A model generated the notes under the pieces. That model ran no database searches. It was not told the DNA's origin and worked only from the letters and a program-made list of their open reading frames with translations. Shown piece by piece: positions 17,076-26,351 of a DNA stretch of 49,662 bases. Positions within the stretch are counted from its first letter, which is position 1. Each line of letters begins with the position of its first letter. Source of the DNA: Oscillospiraceae bacterium (lineage in GTDB: Bacteria; Bacillota; Clostridia; Oscillospirales; Ruminococcaceae). Both the position numbers and the translations under genes were made by a program. The stretch is taken from contig JAHHUE010000005.1 of the NCBI GenBank assembly GCA_020024155.1, positions 1 through 49,662 on the forward strand, in the 5' to 3' direction.

Positions 17076-17288
17076 CTGTTGGATTACATAAAAGTAAATA
17101 ATTATTCAAATGGCTTAATGTTTATAAGTATATAAACACAATAAGCTGTAAGAATATTAAAGTATTATAAATTATTTATGAAAAATTATTAAAACAATTG
17201 CAAAAGCTTTTGTATTTATGGTATCATAAATTGAGATATAATGTATATGAAAATATAATTTATATATAGGTTAAAAGGAGAATATGTA

Positions 17289-18311
17289 ATGTTTGGGATT
17301 ACAAAAGATGTAGGGATTGACCTTGGTACTGCTAACACGCTTGTTTTTATGAAGGGTAAAGGCGTTATAATGAGAGAGCCAAGTGTTGTTGCTGTTGATA
17401 CAAAAAGCGACACTGTTAAATTTGTTGGTAATGAAGCTAAGGAAGTTATAGGTAGAACACCAGGTTCTATTGTTGTTGTTCGTCCTCTTAAAGATGGTGT
17501 TATTGCAGACTTTGATGTTACAACAAGTATGCTTAGAATTTTTATTAAAAAAGCATGTGGAACATCTTTGCTTTTTAAACCACGCATAGTTATCTGTATT
17601 CCATCAGGCGTTACAGAAGTTGAAAGAAGAGCTGTTAGAGAAGCAAGTATTACTGCTGGTGCAGGTCAGGTTATGATTATTGAAGAACCTATGGCAGCAG
17701 CAATTGGTGCAGGACTTCCAGTTCAAGAAGCAACAGGTAATATGGTTGTTGATATTGGTGGTGGTACAAGTGAAGTTGCAGTTATTGCTCTTAATGGTAT
17801 CGTTGCATCAAGAAGTGTAAGAACAGGTGGCGATGAATTTGATGGTGCTATCATTGCTTACATTAAAAGAAAATTTAATCTCCTTATCGGTGAAAGAACA
17901 GCTGAACAAATTAAAATTGAAGTTGGTACAGCTTATGCACTTGATGAAGAAATTACAATGGAAATTAAAGGTAGAAACCTTATTAACGGTTTACCAAAAA
18001 ATATAGAAATTACAAGTGAAGACATCAGAGAAGCATTACAGGAATCTCTTGAAAAAATTATTGAAGCAATTAAAGAAACTCTTGAAAGAACTCCACCAGA
18101 ACTTGCAGCTGATATTATTGGCAGTGGTATCACACTTACAGGTGGTGGTGCATTGCTCAGAGGTCTTGATAAACTTATAAATCAAGAAACAGGTATTGAT
18201 GTTTATATTGCAGAAAATCCACTTGATTGCGTTGCAAATGGTACAGGTTATGTATTAGACCATATGGATATTCTCAGTGATGTTTTACAGACTGATACAA
18301 GAAAAATCTAA
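17289..18311 (+). CDS. mreB: Rod-shape determining protein MreB
   Basis: The 340-residue bacterial actin directs cylindrical wall synthesis beneath the membrane. The ATPase fold is complete: phosphate-1 DVGIDLGTANTLVF, connect-1 EEPMAAAIGAGLP, phosphate-2 VVDIGGGTSEVAVI, and adenosine loop GSGITLTGGGALLRGLD. The length is normal. AAAGGAG lies just before the ATG. It heads the mreB-mreC-mreD-PBP2 set that builds the elongasome. A 12-bp stem hairpin separates it from mreC and may set relative expression, since MreB is needed in excess. Confidence 0.97.
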   Translation: MFGITKDVGIDLGTANTLVFMKGKGVIMREPSVVAVDTKSDTVKFVGNEAKEVIGRTPGSIVVVRPLKDGVIADFDVTTSMLRIFIKKACGTSLLFKPRIVICIPSGVTEVERRAVREASITAGAGQVMIIEEPMAAAIGAGLPVQEATGNMVVDIGGGTSEVAVIALNGIVASRSVRTGGDEFDGAIIAYIKRKFNLLIGERTAEQIKIEVGTAYALDEEITMEIKGRNLINGLPKNIEITSEDIREALQESLEKIIEAIKETLERTPPELAADIIGSGITLTGGGALLRGLDKLINQETGIDVYIAENPLDCVANGTGYVLDHMDILSDVLQTDTRKI

Positions 18312-18323
18312 TATTGGTGTATA

Positions 18324-18356
18324 AAATTTGCAAGCTCAAAATGGGCTTGCAAATTT
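18324..18356 (+). other. Strong hairpin between mreB and mreC
   Basis: AAATTTGCAAGC (18324-18335) and GCTTGCAAATTT (18345-18356) form a perfect 12-bp stem with a 9-nt loop. No T run follows, so it is more likely an mRNA processing or stability element than a full terminator. Confidence 0.65.
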
Positions 18357-18389
18357 AGCATATAGATAAAAATTATAAGGAGAAAGCTT

Positions 18390-19220
18390 TTGATTAAAAA
18401 TAATCCTTTTAAAGCTATTCTTGCAGTAATAATTGTACTAATAGGTATGGCTATTTATGCAGGTGTAAATGGAAAATTAACAACATTACCACAAGAGATT
18501 TTAGGCGCTATTGCAGTGCCAGTAAAAAAAGCAACAGCACAAATTTCCAATAAATTTTCTGTTTTAAAAGATAGATATCTTGATATTGATGAAATTATAG
18601 CAGAAAATGAAGAGCTTAAAGAAAAAAATAAAGAGCTTATGGAAAAACAAGTAGAATACGATAAAATGAAGATAGAAAACGAGAAATATAAAGAATTTCT
18701 TGAAATAAAAGAAGAACATCCTGAGTATGATTTTCATTCTGCATCTGTTATTGGTAGAGATGGTCAAGACAAGTTTTACTCTTTTACAATAGATGCCGGT
18801 AAAAAAGACGGAGTAAAAGAAAACGATGTTGTTTTGTCTTCAATGGGTGCAATAGGTGTTGTTGTTGAATCTGGATATAATTATTCAAGAGTATCAACAA
18901 TATTAAGCCCATCTGTTAATGTTGCGTGTTTTGTTAGCAGCACAAGAGATACTGGTGTTGTTTGTGGCGACAGTGAATACAGTCATCAAGGCAAAACAGT
19001 TATAAAATATCTTCCTAAAAATACACAAGCAGAAGTTGGAGATATAATCAATACAACTGGTATGGGTGGAGTTTTCCCAAAGGACTTACTTATCGGTACA
19101 ATAGAGAGCATTGAAACAGATTCTTCAGGTAATTATAATTATGCTGTTGTGGAACCAGTTTCAAATATAGCAGAAGTTAAGACAGTTTTTGTAATTAAAA
19201 ATTATAATAGTCAGGAGTAA
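18390..19220 (+). CDS. mreC: Rod-shape determining protein MreC
   Basis: The 276-residue protein has an N-terminal membrane helix (about 8-27), a coiled coil (about 65-105) and an extracytoplasmic beta-domain. It links MreB and MreD to PBP2. The beta-domain shows family marks such as SVIGRDGQDKFYSFTIDAG and SRVSTILSPSVNVACF. TTG is the start, 6 bp after AAGGAGA; no nearer ATG is in frame. MreD follows after three bases. Confidence 0.93.
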   Translation: MIKNNPFKAILAVIIVLIGMAIYAGVNGKLTTLPQEILGAIAVPVKKATAQISNKFSVLKDRYLDIDEIIAENEELKEKNKELMEKQVEYDKMKIENEKYKEFLEIKEEHPEYDFHSASVIGRDGQDKFYSFTIDAGKKDGVKENDVVLSSMGAIGVVVESGYNYSRVSTILSPSVNVACFVSSTRDTGVVCGDSEYSHQGKTVIKYLPKNTQAEVGDIINTTGMGGVFPKDLLIGTIESIETDSSGNYNYAVVEPVSNIAEVKTVFVIKNYNSQE

Positions 19221-19223
19221 CAA

Positions 19224-19751
19224 ATGAACAGTAGAAAACTGGCAATAGAAAAAATAATAAAATATACATTGCTTTCTCTGTATGTATTTGTTTTATATAT
19301 ATTGCAAGGAATACCTGGCTTTTTATCAATTTGGGGTGTAAAGCCTGTTTTGCTAATACCTTTTTGTATAAATCTTGCAATGCTCGAAGATGAACAATAT
19401 ACAATTATTGTATATGTAATTGCAGGAATGTTATTTGAACTTTCAGCAGGAAGAATAGTTGGATTTTATACAATACCAATTATAGTAGCATGTACAATAT
19501 GTTCTGTTGTGGTTAAGTTTTTCTTTAAACCTAATTACAGAAATACAGTGGGACTTTCTTTTGTGTGTACATTTGTAATATTGTTAATAGACTTTTTCTT
19601 TGGATATGTGCTTTCCGAATATCACGGGATATTTATAATATTTATAAAAAATGTCTTTTTGGCAAGTTTATATTCAGTGGTGTTTTCAATTATATATTAT
19701 AAAGTTATAGTATCAGTACAGAAAAGATTTAGAAGATTTAATGCGAGGTAG
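19224..19751 (+). CDS. mreD: Rod-shape determining protein MreD
   Basis: The 175-residue integral membrane protein has about five or six predicted helices and the MreD family pattern (GVKPVLLIPFCINLAMLE; AGMLFELSAGRIVGFYTIP). It works with MreC in the elongasome. The gene sits between mreC and PBP2 with gaps of only a few bases, so co-translation is likely. Confidence 0.92.
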   Translation: MNSRKLAIEKIIKYTLLSLYVFVLYILQGIPGFLSIWGVKPVLLIPFCINLAMLEDEQYTIIVYVIAGMLFELSAGRIVGFYTIPIIVACTICSVVVKFFFKPNYRNTVGLSFVCTFVILLIDFFFGYVLSEYHGIFIIFIKNVFLASLYSVVFSIIYYKVIVSVQKRFRRFNAR

Positions 19752-19754
19752 ATT

Positions 19755-21851
19755 TTGAAAAAAGAATTTGTAACAAGAATAAGAATTTTGTCACTATTCA
19801 TAGTGGCAGTATTTCTTTTGTTTGTAACAAAGCTTGTGCAATATCAGATAATAGATGGGGAAAAGCATTATCAAAATTCCAATACATCTGTTGTTTTCAG
19901 ACAAACTTTGGCAGCATCAAGAGGTGATATTGTAGACAGATATGGTACATCTATTGCTTCAAGTCATATAGTTTTTAATGTTGTTCTCAATAAAGCTACA
20001 CTTAAAAACGAAAACCTTAATCAGCGTATTGCAGATGTAATAAAAATACTGGAAGAAAATGGTGAAGATATAAACGATATTCTTCCTCTTGAAAAAACAG
20101 CACCTTATGATTTTATTTCTAATAAAGAAAAAGAAATAGAATGGGTTAGAAAAACACTTGAAGTAAATATATATGCAACACCAAGTGATATTTTGGATAA
20201 ATTGACAGATAGATATTCTCTTGAAGATTATCCGGAAGATATGAGAAGAAAAATTGGTGGTGTGCGATACACTATGGAAAGAGAAGGATATGCATTAAGT
20301 TATCCTTTTACAATAGCAGAAGATGTTGGAGAAAAAACAGTTGCTGTTATAACAGAAAATTCAAGACAGCTTGTCGGTGTAGAAATATATGATACAAGTA
20401 AAAGATATTATGAAAATGGCACTATTTTGCCACATATACTAGGAACAGTTGGCCCTATATACGCAGAAGAATATGAAGAATTAAGTAAACAAGGGTATAA
20501 AATAAACGATACTCTTGGCAAATCTGGACTTGAAAAGGCTTATGAAAGTTATCTTAAAGGTTCGGATGGTGTAGTTCAAATAGAAAGAAATATGTATGGT
20601 GAAATTACAGATAGAAACGTAATTACTCAGCCAGAAGAAGGTAATACAGTAAAACTTACCATAGACTATGAACTGCAAGAAGAATTAAATAAAATTCTTG
20701 AAAGACAAGTAGAGGTTCTAAGACAAAAGAAAACTCAATGGGGTAAAGAAACGGAAGGTATTTCAGCTGTTGTAATTGATGTTGAAACAGGTGGAGTACT
20801 TGCTGTTGCAAACTACCCAAGTTATGACCTTAATCTGTATTCATCAAATTACTCAGAATATCTTGCTGACCCCAATAAACCTTTGTTCAACAGAGCATTT
20901 CAAGGTTTGTACAGACCTGGTTCTGTATTTAAAGCTTCGGTTGCTATTGCTGCTTTGCAGGAAGGCATTATAAAGGAAGATACAAAAATAAATTGTACTG
21001 GTAGATATATGTACTATGCACCAAGTTATACACCAAGTTGTGCTAACGGCAGAGTGCATGGAAACATAGATGTAAAAGAGGCACTTAAAGTTAGTTGTAA
21101 TAACTTCTTTTTTGAAGTTGGTCGTCTTCTTGGTACAGAAAAGATGAACGAAATTGCTTATCAGTGTGGATTAGGTGTAAAAACAGGTCTTGAAGTTCCA
21201 GAACAAAAGGGCGTTTTGTCAAGTCCGCAATATACAGAAAGTCTTGGCGGAACATGGCAGGTAGGTAATGTTATTCAGCTTGCTATTGGACAGTTGGATA
21301 CAAATATCACAACAGTTCAGCTTGCAACTTATGCTGCAACATTGGCAAATAAAGGTAAAAGATTGAACACACATTTATTGGATTCAATAAACTCTATTGA
21401 TGGCGAAGTTGTATATGAAACACCAATAAATGTTATATCAGAACTTCCAGATAAAAATAATTCATACGAAATAGTGGAAAAAGGTATGCTTATGGCATCT
21501 CAACAAGGTGCAGCGGCAGCTTTTCTTGGAGATTTACCATACGGGGTTGCATCAAAAACAGGTACAGCGCAGGTTCCAGGTGATTTGTATAACGCAACAA
21601 TGATGGCTTATGGGCCAACAGAAAACCCTAAAATTGCAATAGGAATTATTGCAGAAAAAGGTGGTAACGGATATTATCTTGCTCAAAGTGTAAGACAAAT
21701 TTTTGAAACATATTTACACCTTCAAGAAGTTAGACAAAATCCTGATTGGAAAAATATTCTTGAACAAGAAAAAATTGCTAAGGAAGAAGCAGAGCTACAA
21801 GCAGAACAAGAACAAAACCAAACAATTGATTTGCCACAAGAACGCTCATAA
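19755..21851 (+). CDS. mrdA: Elongation-specific transpeptidase, PBP2 class
   Basis: The 698-residue class B penicillin-binding protein cross-links peptidoglycan during side-wall growth. It has one membrane helix (about 9-28), a dimerisation/pedestal domain with SRGDIVDRYGTSIA, and a transpeptidase domain with S390-V-F-K393, S447-C-N449 and K601-T-G603. All three active-site motifs are intact. The C-terminus is a Glu/Gln-rich tail. TTG is the start, after GAGGTAG. The usual next genes minC and rodA are absent; 111 bp with a new promoter lead to minD. Confidence 0.95.
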   Translation: MKKEFVTRIRILSLFIVAVFLLFVTKLVQYQIIDGEKHYQNSNTSVVFRQTLAASRGDIVDRYGTSIASSHIVFNVVLNKATLKNENLNQRIADVIKILEENGEDINDILPLEKTAPYDFISNKEKEIEWVRKTLEVNIYATPSDILDKLTDRYSLEDYPEDMRRKIGGVRYTMEREGYALSYPFTIAEDVGEKTVAVITENSRQLVGVEIYDTSKRYYENGTILPHILGTVGPIYAEEYEELSKQGYKINDTLGKSGLEKAYESYLKGSDGVVQIERNMYGEITDRNVITQPEEGNTVKLTIDYELQEELNKILERQVEVLRQKKTQWGKETEGISAVVIDVETGGVLAVANYPSYDLNLYSSNYSEYLADPNKPLFNRAFQGLYRPGSVFKASVAIAALQEGIIKEDTKINCTGRYMYYAPSYTPSCANGRVHGNIDVKEALKVSCNNFFFEVGRLLGTEKMNEIAYQCGLGVKTGLEVPEQKGVLSSPQYTESLGGTWQVGNVIQLAIGQLDTNITTVQLATYAATLANKGKRLNTHLLDSINSIDGEVVYETPINVISELPDKNNSYEIVEKGMLMASQQGAAAAFLGDLPYGVASKTGTAQVPGDLYNATMMAYGPTENPKIAIGIIAEKGGNGYYLAQSVRQIFETYLHLQEVRQNPDWKNILEQEKIAKEEAELQAEQEQNQTIDLPQERS

Positions 21852-21893
21852 GGACATTATTATATAAAAATATAAATATTTTGTAGGTTAATG

Positions 21894-21923
21894 TTGTAAA
21901 AAACTATATTCTTATGATATAAT
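21894..21923 (+). promoter_or_regulatory. Candidate promoter of minD-mgsA
   Basis: TTGTAA (21894-21899) and TATAAT (21918-21923) are separated by 18 bp, 39 bp before the minD ATG. Confidence 0.55.
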
Positions 21924-21962
21924 TATATAGTGATGTAGATAATATGTATTTATGGAGGAATA

Positions 21963-22694
21963 ATGGCACAGGTTATAATGATTGCATCTGGTAAAGGAGG
22001 AACAGGCAAAAGCACTGTTGCATCTTTTTTAGCTTTGGAGCTAGCGTTTAAAGGCCATAAAACTTTTTTGACAGAGTTGGATTTGGGCTTGCGCAGTATA
22101 GATGTAATTTCCGGTGTCAGTGACAAGACGGTATACGATATAGGTGATGTTCTGGAAAGTGATTGCAAAACCGATAAGGCTATAATTGTCAGTCCTCATT
22201 CAGATAAATTACACATTATGCCTGCACCATGCAGAAAAAATAATATTAAACTGAACAATCTAAAAAAGATGATTGATAAATTATATAATGACTATGAATA
22301 TATAATTATTGATACACCAGCAGGTTTAGGCGATGCCTTTGGAGTTGCAATAAATTGTGCAACAAGTGCAATAATTGTTGCAACACCAGACACTGTAAGT
22401 GTAAGAGATGCAAGGATAGTATCTGATGAAATAAATAACGGTGGTATAACAGATATAAAATTGATTATCAACAAATTTGACCAGAATACATTTAAGTATT
22501 CTGGTTTTGAAGATATGGATCAGGTGATAGATATGTGTTGTGCTCAATTACTGGGTATTATACCGTATAATTCAGATATACAAGTTGCAGCAATGGATGG
22601 AAAAGTTATCAATAAAGATTGTCTTACAGCAAAGATTTTTTCAGCCATTGCAAATAGATTGCAAGGAATACATACACCAATGAACATAAGATAA
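21963..22694 (+). CDS. minD: MinD-like ParA-family ATPase
   Basis: This 243-residue P-loop ATPase has a deviant Walker A, GKGGTGKST (about residues 10-18), switch I LDLGLRSIDVISG, and Walker B IIIDTPAGLG. The pattern and position match MinD, which places the division site by membrane binding. It is shorter than usual MinD (about 265), and the end (ANRLQGIHTPMNIR) has no clear amphipathic membrane-targeting helix. MinC, MinE and RodA, frequent neighbours in this operon, are missing. It may have a changed role or act with partners elsewhere. GGAGG precedes the ATG well. Confidence 0.85.
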   Translation: MAQVIMIASGKGGTGKSTVASFLALELAFKGHKTFLTELDLGLRSIDVISGVSDKTVYDIGDVLESDCKTDKAIIVSPHSDKLHIMPAPCRKNNIKLNNLKKMIDKLYNDYEYIIIDTPAGLGDAFGVAINCATSAIIVATPDTVSVRDARIVSDEINNGGITDIKLIINKFDQNTFKYSGFEDMDQVIDMCCAQLLGIIPYNSDIQVAAMDGKVINKDCLTAKIFSAIANRLQGIHTPMNIR

Positions 22695-22706
22695 TGGAGG
22701 CACAAA

Positions 22707-23117
22707 ATGAATATAGCAATTATAGCTCACGACAAGAAAAAGGAACTTATGGTACAATTTTGTATCGCATATAGTGGTATACTTGCCAAACATACTTTGC
22801 TTGCCACTGGTGTTACAGGTAAAATGGTTGCAGAAGCAACAAAACTAAATGTTCATCGTTTTTATAGTGGGTCACAAGGTGGTGACCAACAAATTGCAGC
22901 AAGGTTGCAATATAATGAAATTGATATGCTTTTGTTTTTCCGTGATGCGATTACAGTAAAAGCTACTGAACCAAGCGACAAAAACTTGCTCAGACTTTGT
23001 GATGAAAATAATATTCCTGTTGCTACAAATATTGCGACAGCTGAAGTTTTGATTCATGGCTTAGAAAGAGGAGACCTTGATTGGCGTAATATTGTTAACC
23101 CAAAAAATAACAGATAA
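22707..23117 (+). CDS. mgsA: Methylglyoxal synthase
   Basis: This 136-residue cytoplasmic enzyme converts dihydroxyacetone phosphate to methylglyoxal and phosphate, a bypass used when sugar phosphates build up. Family motifs include AHDKKKELM, LLATGVTG, the catalytic GSQGGDQQIAARL and FFRDAI. The gene lies 12 bp after minD, preceded by ATGGAGG, which is the common clostridial order. A terminator follows and is shared with the converging AraC gene. Confidence 0.96.
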   Translation: MNIAIIAHDKKKELMVQFCIAYSGILAKHTLLATGVTGKMVAEATKLNVHRFYSGSQGGDQQIAARLQYNEIDMLLFFRDAITVKATEPSDKNLLRLCDENNIPVATNIATAEVLIHGLERGDLDWRNIVNPKNNR

Positions 23118-23129
23118 TTAAATATTGTA

Positions 23130-23170
23130 TAAAATTAAGAGCATTGATTAAGTTCAATGCTCTTTTTATA
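23130..23170. terminator. Bidirectional terminator between mgsA and the AraC gene
   Basis: AAGAGCATTGA (23137-23147) pairs with TCAATGCTCTT (23154-23164), with T-rich flanks on both strands. Confidence 0.8.
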
Positions 23171-23180
23171 TAAGATGTAT

Positions 23181-24044
23181 TTAATTATTATTTTTTCTAT
23201 ATAAACTAGGGGAAACACCAAATGATTTTTTAAATACATTTGAAAACTGATAAGCGTTATTAAATCCAGTTTCAAAAGCTATATAGCTTATACTGTGGTT
23301 ACTTTTTAAAAGGAGATTAACTGCCATATCAAGCTTTGATTTAGTTATAAAATCTTTTGTAGACATACCAATAACTGATTTAAAACATTTATATAAATAG
23401 CTTTGAGAAACATTGCAAAGGATACACAAATCTTCAACAGTTATATGTAAACTGGAATTATTTGAAATATACTCGTGACATTGCATAACAATTTGTTCTT
23501 CATTAGTATTTTTTGTTTCTATTATTTCATTTGATATTTTTCTTTGAGAACTATATGCTATATCTCCAATAAGACTTTTAAGTAATAAATTTACACGATA
23601 ATAATGTCCAGAGCAATCATTTATTGCTTGTTCACAAATTGAATATGTAGTTTTCATCATATTATCAGAAATAAGATTTGGATATATAATAATATCATTT
23701 ATTCCTAACATATCTGAAAAAACTTTATCTTCTAAAGGAGTGGATAAAGAAAAATTTATTGATATAAACTGACAATTACTTCTCTCTGATATTTCTGCAT
23801 GATATAGAGAACCCGGAGCAAAAAGTATGCAGTCACCTGTTTGAGCATAGTGAATATTTTTACCTAAAAATATATCACCATAACCATTCAACATAACAAG
23901 GATTTTGTATTCATTCAAAATAGAAACAGGACTTTTTTTATTTGTTGTTTCATTTAAGTATGCAATACTTGTGATATTATAAGTGAGTTTTTCAATGGTT
24001 CTAGCAATGGAATCTTTGGATAAAATTTTAATTGAAGTTTTCAT
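23181..24044 (-). CDS. AraC-family transcriptional regulator
   Basis: The 287-residue protein has an N-terminal cupin-type sensor (about residues 40-130; QTGDCILFAPGSLYHAEI is the core) and two C-terminal helix-turn-helices (about 190-285; VEDLCILCNVSQSYLYKCFK and YIAFETGFNNAYQFSNVFKK). AraC proteins with this layout usually activate a neighbouring gene when a small ligand binds. It is divergent from the secreted reductase gene, so that gene is the likely target. The ligand is unknown. Confidence 0.9.
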   Translation of the reverse strand: MKTSIKILSKDSIARTIEKLTYNITSIAYLNETTNKKSPVSILNEYKILVMLNGYGDIFLGKNIHYAQTGDCILFAPGSLYHAEISERSNCQFISINFSLSTPLEDKVFSDMLGINDIIIYPNLISDNMMKTTYSICEQAINDCSGHYYRVNLLLKSLIGDIAYSSQRKISNEIIETKNTNEEQIVMQCHEYISNNSSLHITVEDLCILCNVSQSYLYKCFKSVIGMSTKDFITKSKLDMAVNLLLKSNHSISYIAFETGFNNAYQFSNVFKKSFGVSPSLYRKNNN

Positions 24045-24158
24045 ATAATGTTGTCCTTTTGGTCAAATATATTGTATATTTTATCACAATGTTATTATTT
24101 TGTAAAATATTGTAACAAATTAGTTATGATTTTTATATTTTTGGTGTAGATTTAAACA

Positions 24159-24186
24159 TTGTTAAAAAGTTATCTAATAGTACACT
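24159..24186 (+). promoter_or_regulatory. Candidate promoter of the secreted reductase gene
   Basis: TTGTTA (24159-24164) and TACACT (24181-24186) are 16 bp apart. The elements are weak, as expected for an activator-dependent promoter. Confidence 0.4.
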
Positions 24187-24222
24187 AATATTGTAACCAT
24201 TATTTATAGGAGGGAAAAAATA

Positions 24223-26172
24223 ATGAAAAAGCTTACAGCAATTATTCTTTCATTTGCTATGGCTGTTTCTATGGTTGCTTGCTCATCAGCTTCAAAAAAT
24301 GAAGTTGTTGATGTTGAAGTATCTAATACAAAAACAGCTGATATTGTTATTGTTGGTGCAGGTGCAGCAGGTCTTGCAGCAGCAGTTGAAGCAGTAGACA
24401 ATGGCGCAGAAAGCGTTATTATTCTTGAAAAAACAGCTACAACAGGTGGCTCACTTAACTTTACAAGTGGTTCTATGTCCGGTGCTGAAACAGTTGTTCA
24501 GAAAATTGACGGCGTAGAAGATACAAAAGAAAGCTTTGTACAGGATATTCTTAAAAACGGTGCAAACCTTGGTGATGAAGAACTTATCCGTACATTTGTT
24601 GACGAAGATGTTGACGCTATTCAGTGGCTTTGGGACCACGGCTTGTCTGATAATAAATTCTCAACAGACCGTGAAACAGGCACAATGAGCGTATTTGCAC
24701 CAGAACACGCATTGTACTCTGTAAAAAGAACATTTAAGCCATCCCCAGATAACAAAGAAAAATATAAGAGCGCAGCTCACGAAATTCTTGATGCAGAAGT
24801 TGCAAAACTCTCTCAGGTAACAATTGATTTCCAAACAACAGCTGTTCAGCTTCTTAATAATGAAGATGGTCAGGTTCTTTCTGTAATCGCAGTTGACCAA
24901 AACGGCGACAAAGTTCGTTATGATGCACAAAAAGGTGTTATTATGGCAACAGGTGGTTACTCAGGTAACCAAACTCTTATGGGCAAATTTACAGAAAATG
25001 GTGCAAACTACCTTCCAGGTGGTTCAAGTGCAGCAGATGGTTATGGTATCTACATGATGCAAAACATCGGCGCATACGTTGATGAAGAAAAAATGGGTTA
25101 TATCCCAACATTCCCAATGGGTCTTGATACAGGTAACGGTCCTGGTAAAATTGCTTCTACATATATGTGGAAAACAGGTGGTATCTGTGTAAACCAAGAA
25201 GGTAATCGTTTTGTTGATGAAACAGAAGATTCTGTTGAAGTAAGAGAAGTTGCTCTTGAAGAACAGACAAATGCAATTCAATATGACATTTTTACAGATA
25301 ACATTATCAATACAGCAGTAGAAAAAAATGCATCAGTTTTCTGGAACTTCTTCTATGCTCCAGGTAAACCATTTAACAATTTTGTTGTAGAAGCTTCTTC
25401 ACTTGAAGAATTGGCAGAAAAACTTGGTATGCCAGCAGAAAACCTTGTTTCAACAGTTGAAAAATACAACGAATGTGTAGAAACACAAACAACAGACGAA
25501 TTTGGTCGTCAGTTTACAGAAGATTCCTTAAACCACGAATACAATGTTGCAATCAATAAAGTTGAAGGTGACAAATACTATGCAGTACCACTTAAAGCTC
25601 TTTGTGTTATGACACTTGGTGGTGTTAAAACAAACAAAGATTGTCAAGTTTTAGATGCTAACGGCACAGCAATTCCTGGTCTTTATGCAGCAGGCGAAGT
25701 TGTTGGTGGTATTTGGGGCAGATTTGTATCAAGTGGTACAGGCGTTATGGGTCCAATCGCATTTGGTAGAATTGCAGCAAGAACTGCTATGAACACAGAA
25801 TTGGCAAAAGACTACACAATTCAACCAGCTCAAACAGTTATCACAGAAGATATGTTTGCTAAAAAAGAAGCTAACACAGAATCTCGTTTTGATATGAGTA
25901 AAGCTCTTAAAGATGGTGAATACAACGCAACTGTTGATGGCCAAGAAGGTCCAATGGAAGTTAAAACAACAATTAAAGACGGCAAAATAAGCAATGTTGA
26001 AATTGTTTCTAACCATGAAACAGAATCAGTTGCAAAAGCTGCTCTTGAAGGTGTTCCATCAAAAATTGTTTCTGGCAATACATGTGATGTAGATACAGTT
26101 TCAGGTGCAACACTCACATCAAACAGAATTATGGACGCAGTTGCTATTTGTCTTGAAGAAGCATCTAAATAG
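24223..26172 (+). CDS. Secreted FAD/FMN reductase (fumarate reductase flavoprotein type)
   Basis: The 649-residue lipoprotein has lipobox VACS near residue 20. The FAD-binding/fumarate reductase domain begins with VIVGAGAAGLAAAVEA and ends with GRFVSSGTGVMGPIAFGRIA. A C-terminal FMN-binding domain (about 560-649) has VDTVSGATLTS, the Asp...SGAT site at which ApbE-type transferases attach FMN to Thr. The protein should therefore sit outside the membrane and reduce a small organic acceptor with electrons passed through bound flavin. Known relatives include fumarate and urocanate reductases; the substrate is not readable here. Strong GGAGGG ribosome binding site. The divergent AraC gene is the likely regulator. 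Confidence 0.9.
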   Translation: MKKLTAIILSFAMAVSMVACSSASKNEVVDVEVSNTKTADIVIVGAGAAGLAAAVEAVDNGAESVIILEKTATTGGSLNFTSGSMSGAETVVQKIDGVEDTKESFVQDILKNGANLGDEELIRTFVDEDVDAIQWLWDHGLSDNKFSTDRETGTMSVFAPEHALYSVKRTFKPSPDNKEKYKSAAHEILDAEVAKLSQVTIDFQTTAVQLLNNEDGQVLSVIAVDQNGDKVRYDAQKGVIMATGGYSGNQTLMGKFTENGANYLPGGSSAADGYGIYMMQNIGAYVDEEKMGYIPTFPMGLDTGNGPGKIASTYMWKTGGICVNQEGNRFVDETEDSVEVREVALEEQTNAIQYDIFTDNIINTAVEKNASVFWNFFYAPGKPFNNFVVEASSLEELAEKLGMPAENLVSTVEKYNECVETQTTDEFGRQFTEDSLNHEYNVAINKVEGDKYYAVPLKALCVMTLGGVKTNKDCQVLDANGTAIPGLYAAGEVVGGIWGRFVSSGTGVMGPIAFGRIAARTAMNTELAKDYTIQPAQTVITEDMFAKKEANTESRFDMSKALKDGEYNATVDGQEGPMEVKTTIKDGKISNVEIVSNHETESVAKAALEGVPSKIVSGNTCDVDTVSGATLTSNRIMDAVAICLEEASK

Positions 26173-26198
26173 TTAAACAAAAAGATTTTAATTCTTTA

Positions 26199-26241
26199 AA
26201 TAACAGGTGTAATCTTAAAGATTACACCTGTTATTATGTAA
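26199..26241 (+). terminator. Hairpin terminator after the secreted reductase gene
   Basis: A perfect 15-bp stem joins 26199-26213 and 26221-26235 (AATAACAGGTGTAAT and its complement). The T tail is weak. Confidence 0.6.
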
Positions 26242-26316
26242 AAATATGAAACGGAAAAATTGACAAGATAATCATAAATAAATACTTAATTATACAAAAT
26301 ATTTGTAAAATACATC

Positions 26317-26345
26317 TTGTATATGCAACTTTTATGTGATATAAT
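26317..26345 (+). promoter_or_regulatory. Promoter of the FAD dehydrogenase gene
   Basis: TTGTAT (26317-26322) and TATAAT (26340-26345) are 17 bp apart. Transcription should begin near 26352, which leaves a leader of about 235 nt. Confidence 0.65.
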
Positions 26346-26351
26346 TCCTAT

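Larger units (their letters stand above)
16871..17288. other. Long leader region upstream of mreB
   Basis: These 418 bp hold a promoter at 16949-16977, a well-placed ribosome binding site followed by a 14-codon reading frame (17031-17075), and a 12-bp palindrome CAAAAGCTTTTG near 17201. A second possible promoter near 17199 has TTGCAA, 18 bp and TATCAT. The mreB ribosome binding site AAAGGAGA is at the end. No larger gene is visible. Confidence 0.5.

Noticed and set aside
17199..17214. Catabolite (cre) site in the mreB leader
   Set aside because: TGCAAAAGCTTTTGTA is palindromic but lacks the central CG and spacing of a cre box.
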